DNA of 42,546 nt. Source: Clostridia bacterium (lineage in GTDB: Bacteria; Bacillota; Clostridia; Christensenellales; Aristaeellaceae). The position numbers were made by a program, and so were the translations under genes. Of the stretch, positions 41,738 to 42,546 are shown in pieces (the stretch's first letter is position 1; every line of letters begins with the position of its first letter). The stretch spans positions 1 to 42,546 of the forward strand of contig JAFVVG010000059.1 in assembly GCA_017502305.1 (NCBI GenBank), read 5' to 3'. Below the pieces are notes generated by a model. The model saw nothing but the letters and a program-made list of their open reading frames with translations, was not told the DNA's origin and did no database searches.

Positions 41738-42546
41738 ATGGCAGACTATCCCGTAACTCCCCTGACCCCCGAACTTTCCGAGCAGGAGATCATCCGCCGC
41801 CAGAAGCTGCAGGCCCTGATCGACGCCGGCCAGAACCCCTATGAAATCACCCGCTACGATGTGACCCACCACAGCCAGGAGATCATCGATCATTTTGTGG
41901 ACGACGCCGAGCCCATTGAGGTCTCCATCGCCGGCCGCATGATGAGCCGCCGCGTTATGGGCAAGGCCTCCTTCGCAAGCCTCCTGGACGGCCAGGGCAA
42001 CATCCAGATCTACGTCACCCGTGACGAGCTGGGCGAGGAAGCCTACGCCGCCTTCAAGAAGAGCGACATCGGCGATATCTTCGGCGTGAAGGGCATCCCC
42101 TTCCGCACCAAGACCGGCATGGTGTCTATCCACGTCAAGTCCATGACGCTGCTGACCAAGTCCCTGAAGGTGCTGCCGGAGAAGTTCCACGGCCTGCAGG
42201 ACACCGACCTGCGCTACCGCCAGCGCTATGTGGATACCATCGTGAACCCCGAGGTGCGCGATACCTTCCGCAAGCGCTCCAAGATCATCGCCTCCGTGCG
42301 TGAATTCCTGGACGGCCGCGGCTACCTGGAAGTGGACACCCCCGTGCTCCACACCCTGGAAATCGGCGCCTCCGCCCGCCCCTTCCGCACCCACCACAAC
42401 GCCCTGAACCTGCCCATGTTCCTGCGCATCGAGACCGAGCTGGCCCTCAAGCGCCTGATCGTCGGCGGTTTCGAGCGTGTGTACGAGGTGGGCCGCATCT
42501 TCCGTAACGAGGGCATGGACGCCACCCACAACCCCGAGTTCACCTC
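41738..42546 (+). CDS. lysS: lysyl-tRNA synthetase, class II (partial, runs off the window)
   Basis: Only the first 269 codons are present; the right edge cuts the gene. Visible are an N-terminal OB-fold anticodon domain (about residues 60-165, SIAGRMMSRRVMGKASFASL), the linker with DLRYRQRYVD, and the start of the catalytic core with ARPFRTHHNALN and motif 2 FRNEG near the end. AAAGGTG precedes the ATG. No T-box or separate promoter is seen in the 56-bp gap after greA, so it is probably cotranscribed. Confidence 0.95.
   Translation, partial: MADYPVTPLTPELSEQEIIRRQKLQALIDAGQNPYEITRYDVTHHSQEIIDHFVDDAEPIEVSIAGRMMSRRVMGKASFASLLDGQGNIQIYVTRDELGEEAYAAFKKSDIGDIFGVKGIPFRTKTGMVSIHVKSMTLLTKSLKVLPEKFHGLQDTDLRYRQRYVDTIVNPEVRDTFRKRSKIIASVREFLDGRGYLEVDTPVLHTLEIGASARPFRTHHNALNLPMFLRIETELALKRLIVGGFERVYEVGRIFRNEGMDATHNPEFT

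Overview
The window is a GC-rich bacterial chromosome segment from the Firmicutes, most likely a GC-rich gut or rumen member of the Clostridia. The evidence is a CggR-type glycolysis regulator beside pgk, a T-box before hisS-aspS, an L10 leader before rplJ-rplL, Asp23/AmaP envelope-stress genes, a BofA-like protein, a ThiI/cysteine-desulfurase pair and strong AGGAGG ribosome sites with sigma-A promoters (TTGACA, 17 nt, TATAAT). Placement near Christensenellales or Oscillospirales is only an impression. No phage, insertion sequence, CRISPR array, rRNA or tRNA gene was seen.

Layout. 1-269 is a repeat-rich spacer behind pgk. 270-7326 (minus) holds pgk, cggR, a secreted leucine-rich-repeat protein, thiI, a cysteine desulfurase, a small membrane protein and a frameshifted YuiD-type gene; a BofA-like gene lies on the plus strand between the LRR gene and thiI. 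7437-14789 (minus) looks like one long operon, asp23-amaP-nusB-tsaD-like-GNAT-folD-xseA-xseB-ispA, with xseA cut by an in-frame TAA. 15095-18140 (minus) is hisS-aspS under a T-box, and 18436-19464 a secreted SH3/peptidoglycan-binding protein. 19585-32578 (plus) holds rplJ-rplL, fhs, an operon vanW-sfsA-CHAP amidase-inorganic pyrophosphatase-unknown secreted protein, and a heterodimeric ABC exporter. 32647-34234 (minus) has an MBL hydrolase, an unrecognised gene and a DUF1934 gene; ispE is plus. 35259-37739 (minus) is an iron-uptake operon, feoA-feoB-FeoB-associated Cys-rich protein, followed by an L-asparaginase. 38972-42546 (plus) carries an MFS transporter, a glycerophosphodiesterase, greA and the start of lysS.

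Most of the window is housekeeping. The unusual material is between and inside genes: (1) a small palindromic intergenic repeat in four copies whose stem tip varies with full base-pair compensation; (2) tandem hairpin modules next to it, shared between distant spacers; (3) a nested, branched fold between aspS and asp23; (4) a hisS-aspS T-box whose specifier reads GACAC, overlapping Asp and His codons, while its acceptor-pairing base fits tRNA-Asp only; (5) two lesions about 2 kb apart, a nonsense codon in xseA and a one-base frameshift in the YuiD-type gene; (6) a dyad over the feo promoter start region. The repeats are the best candidate for something not yet described.
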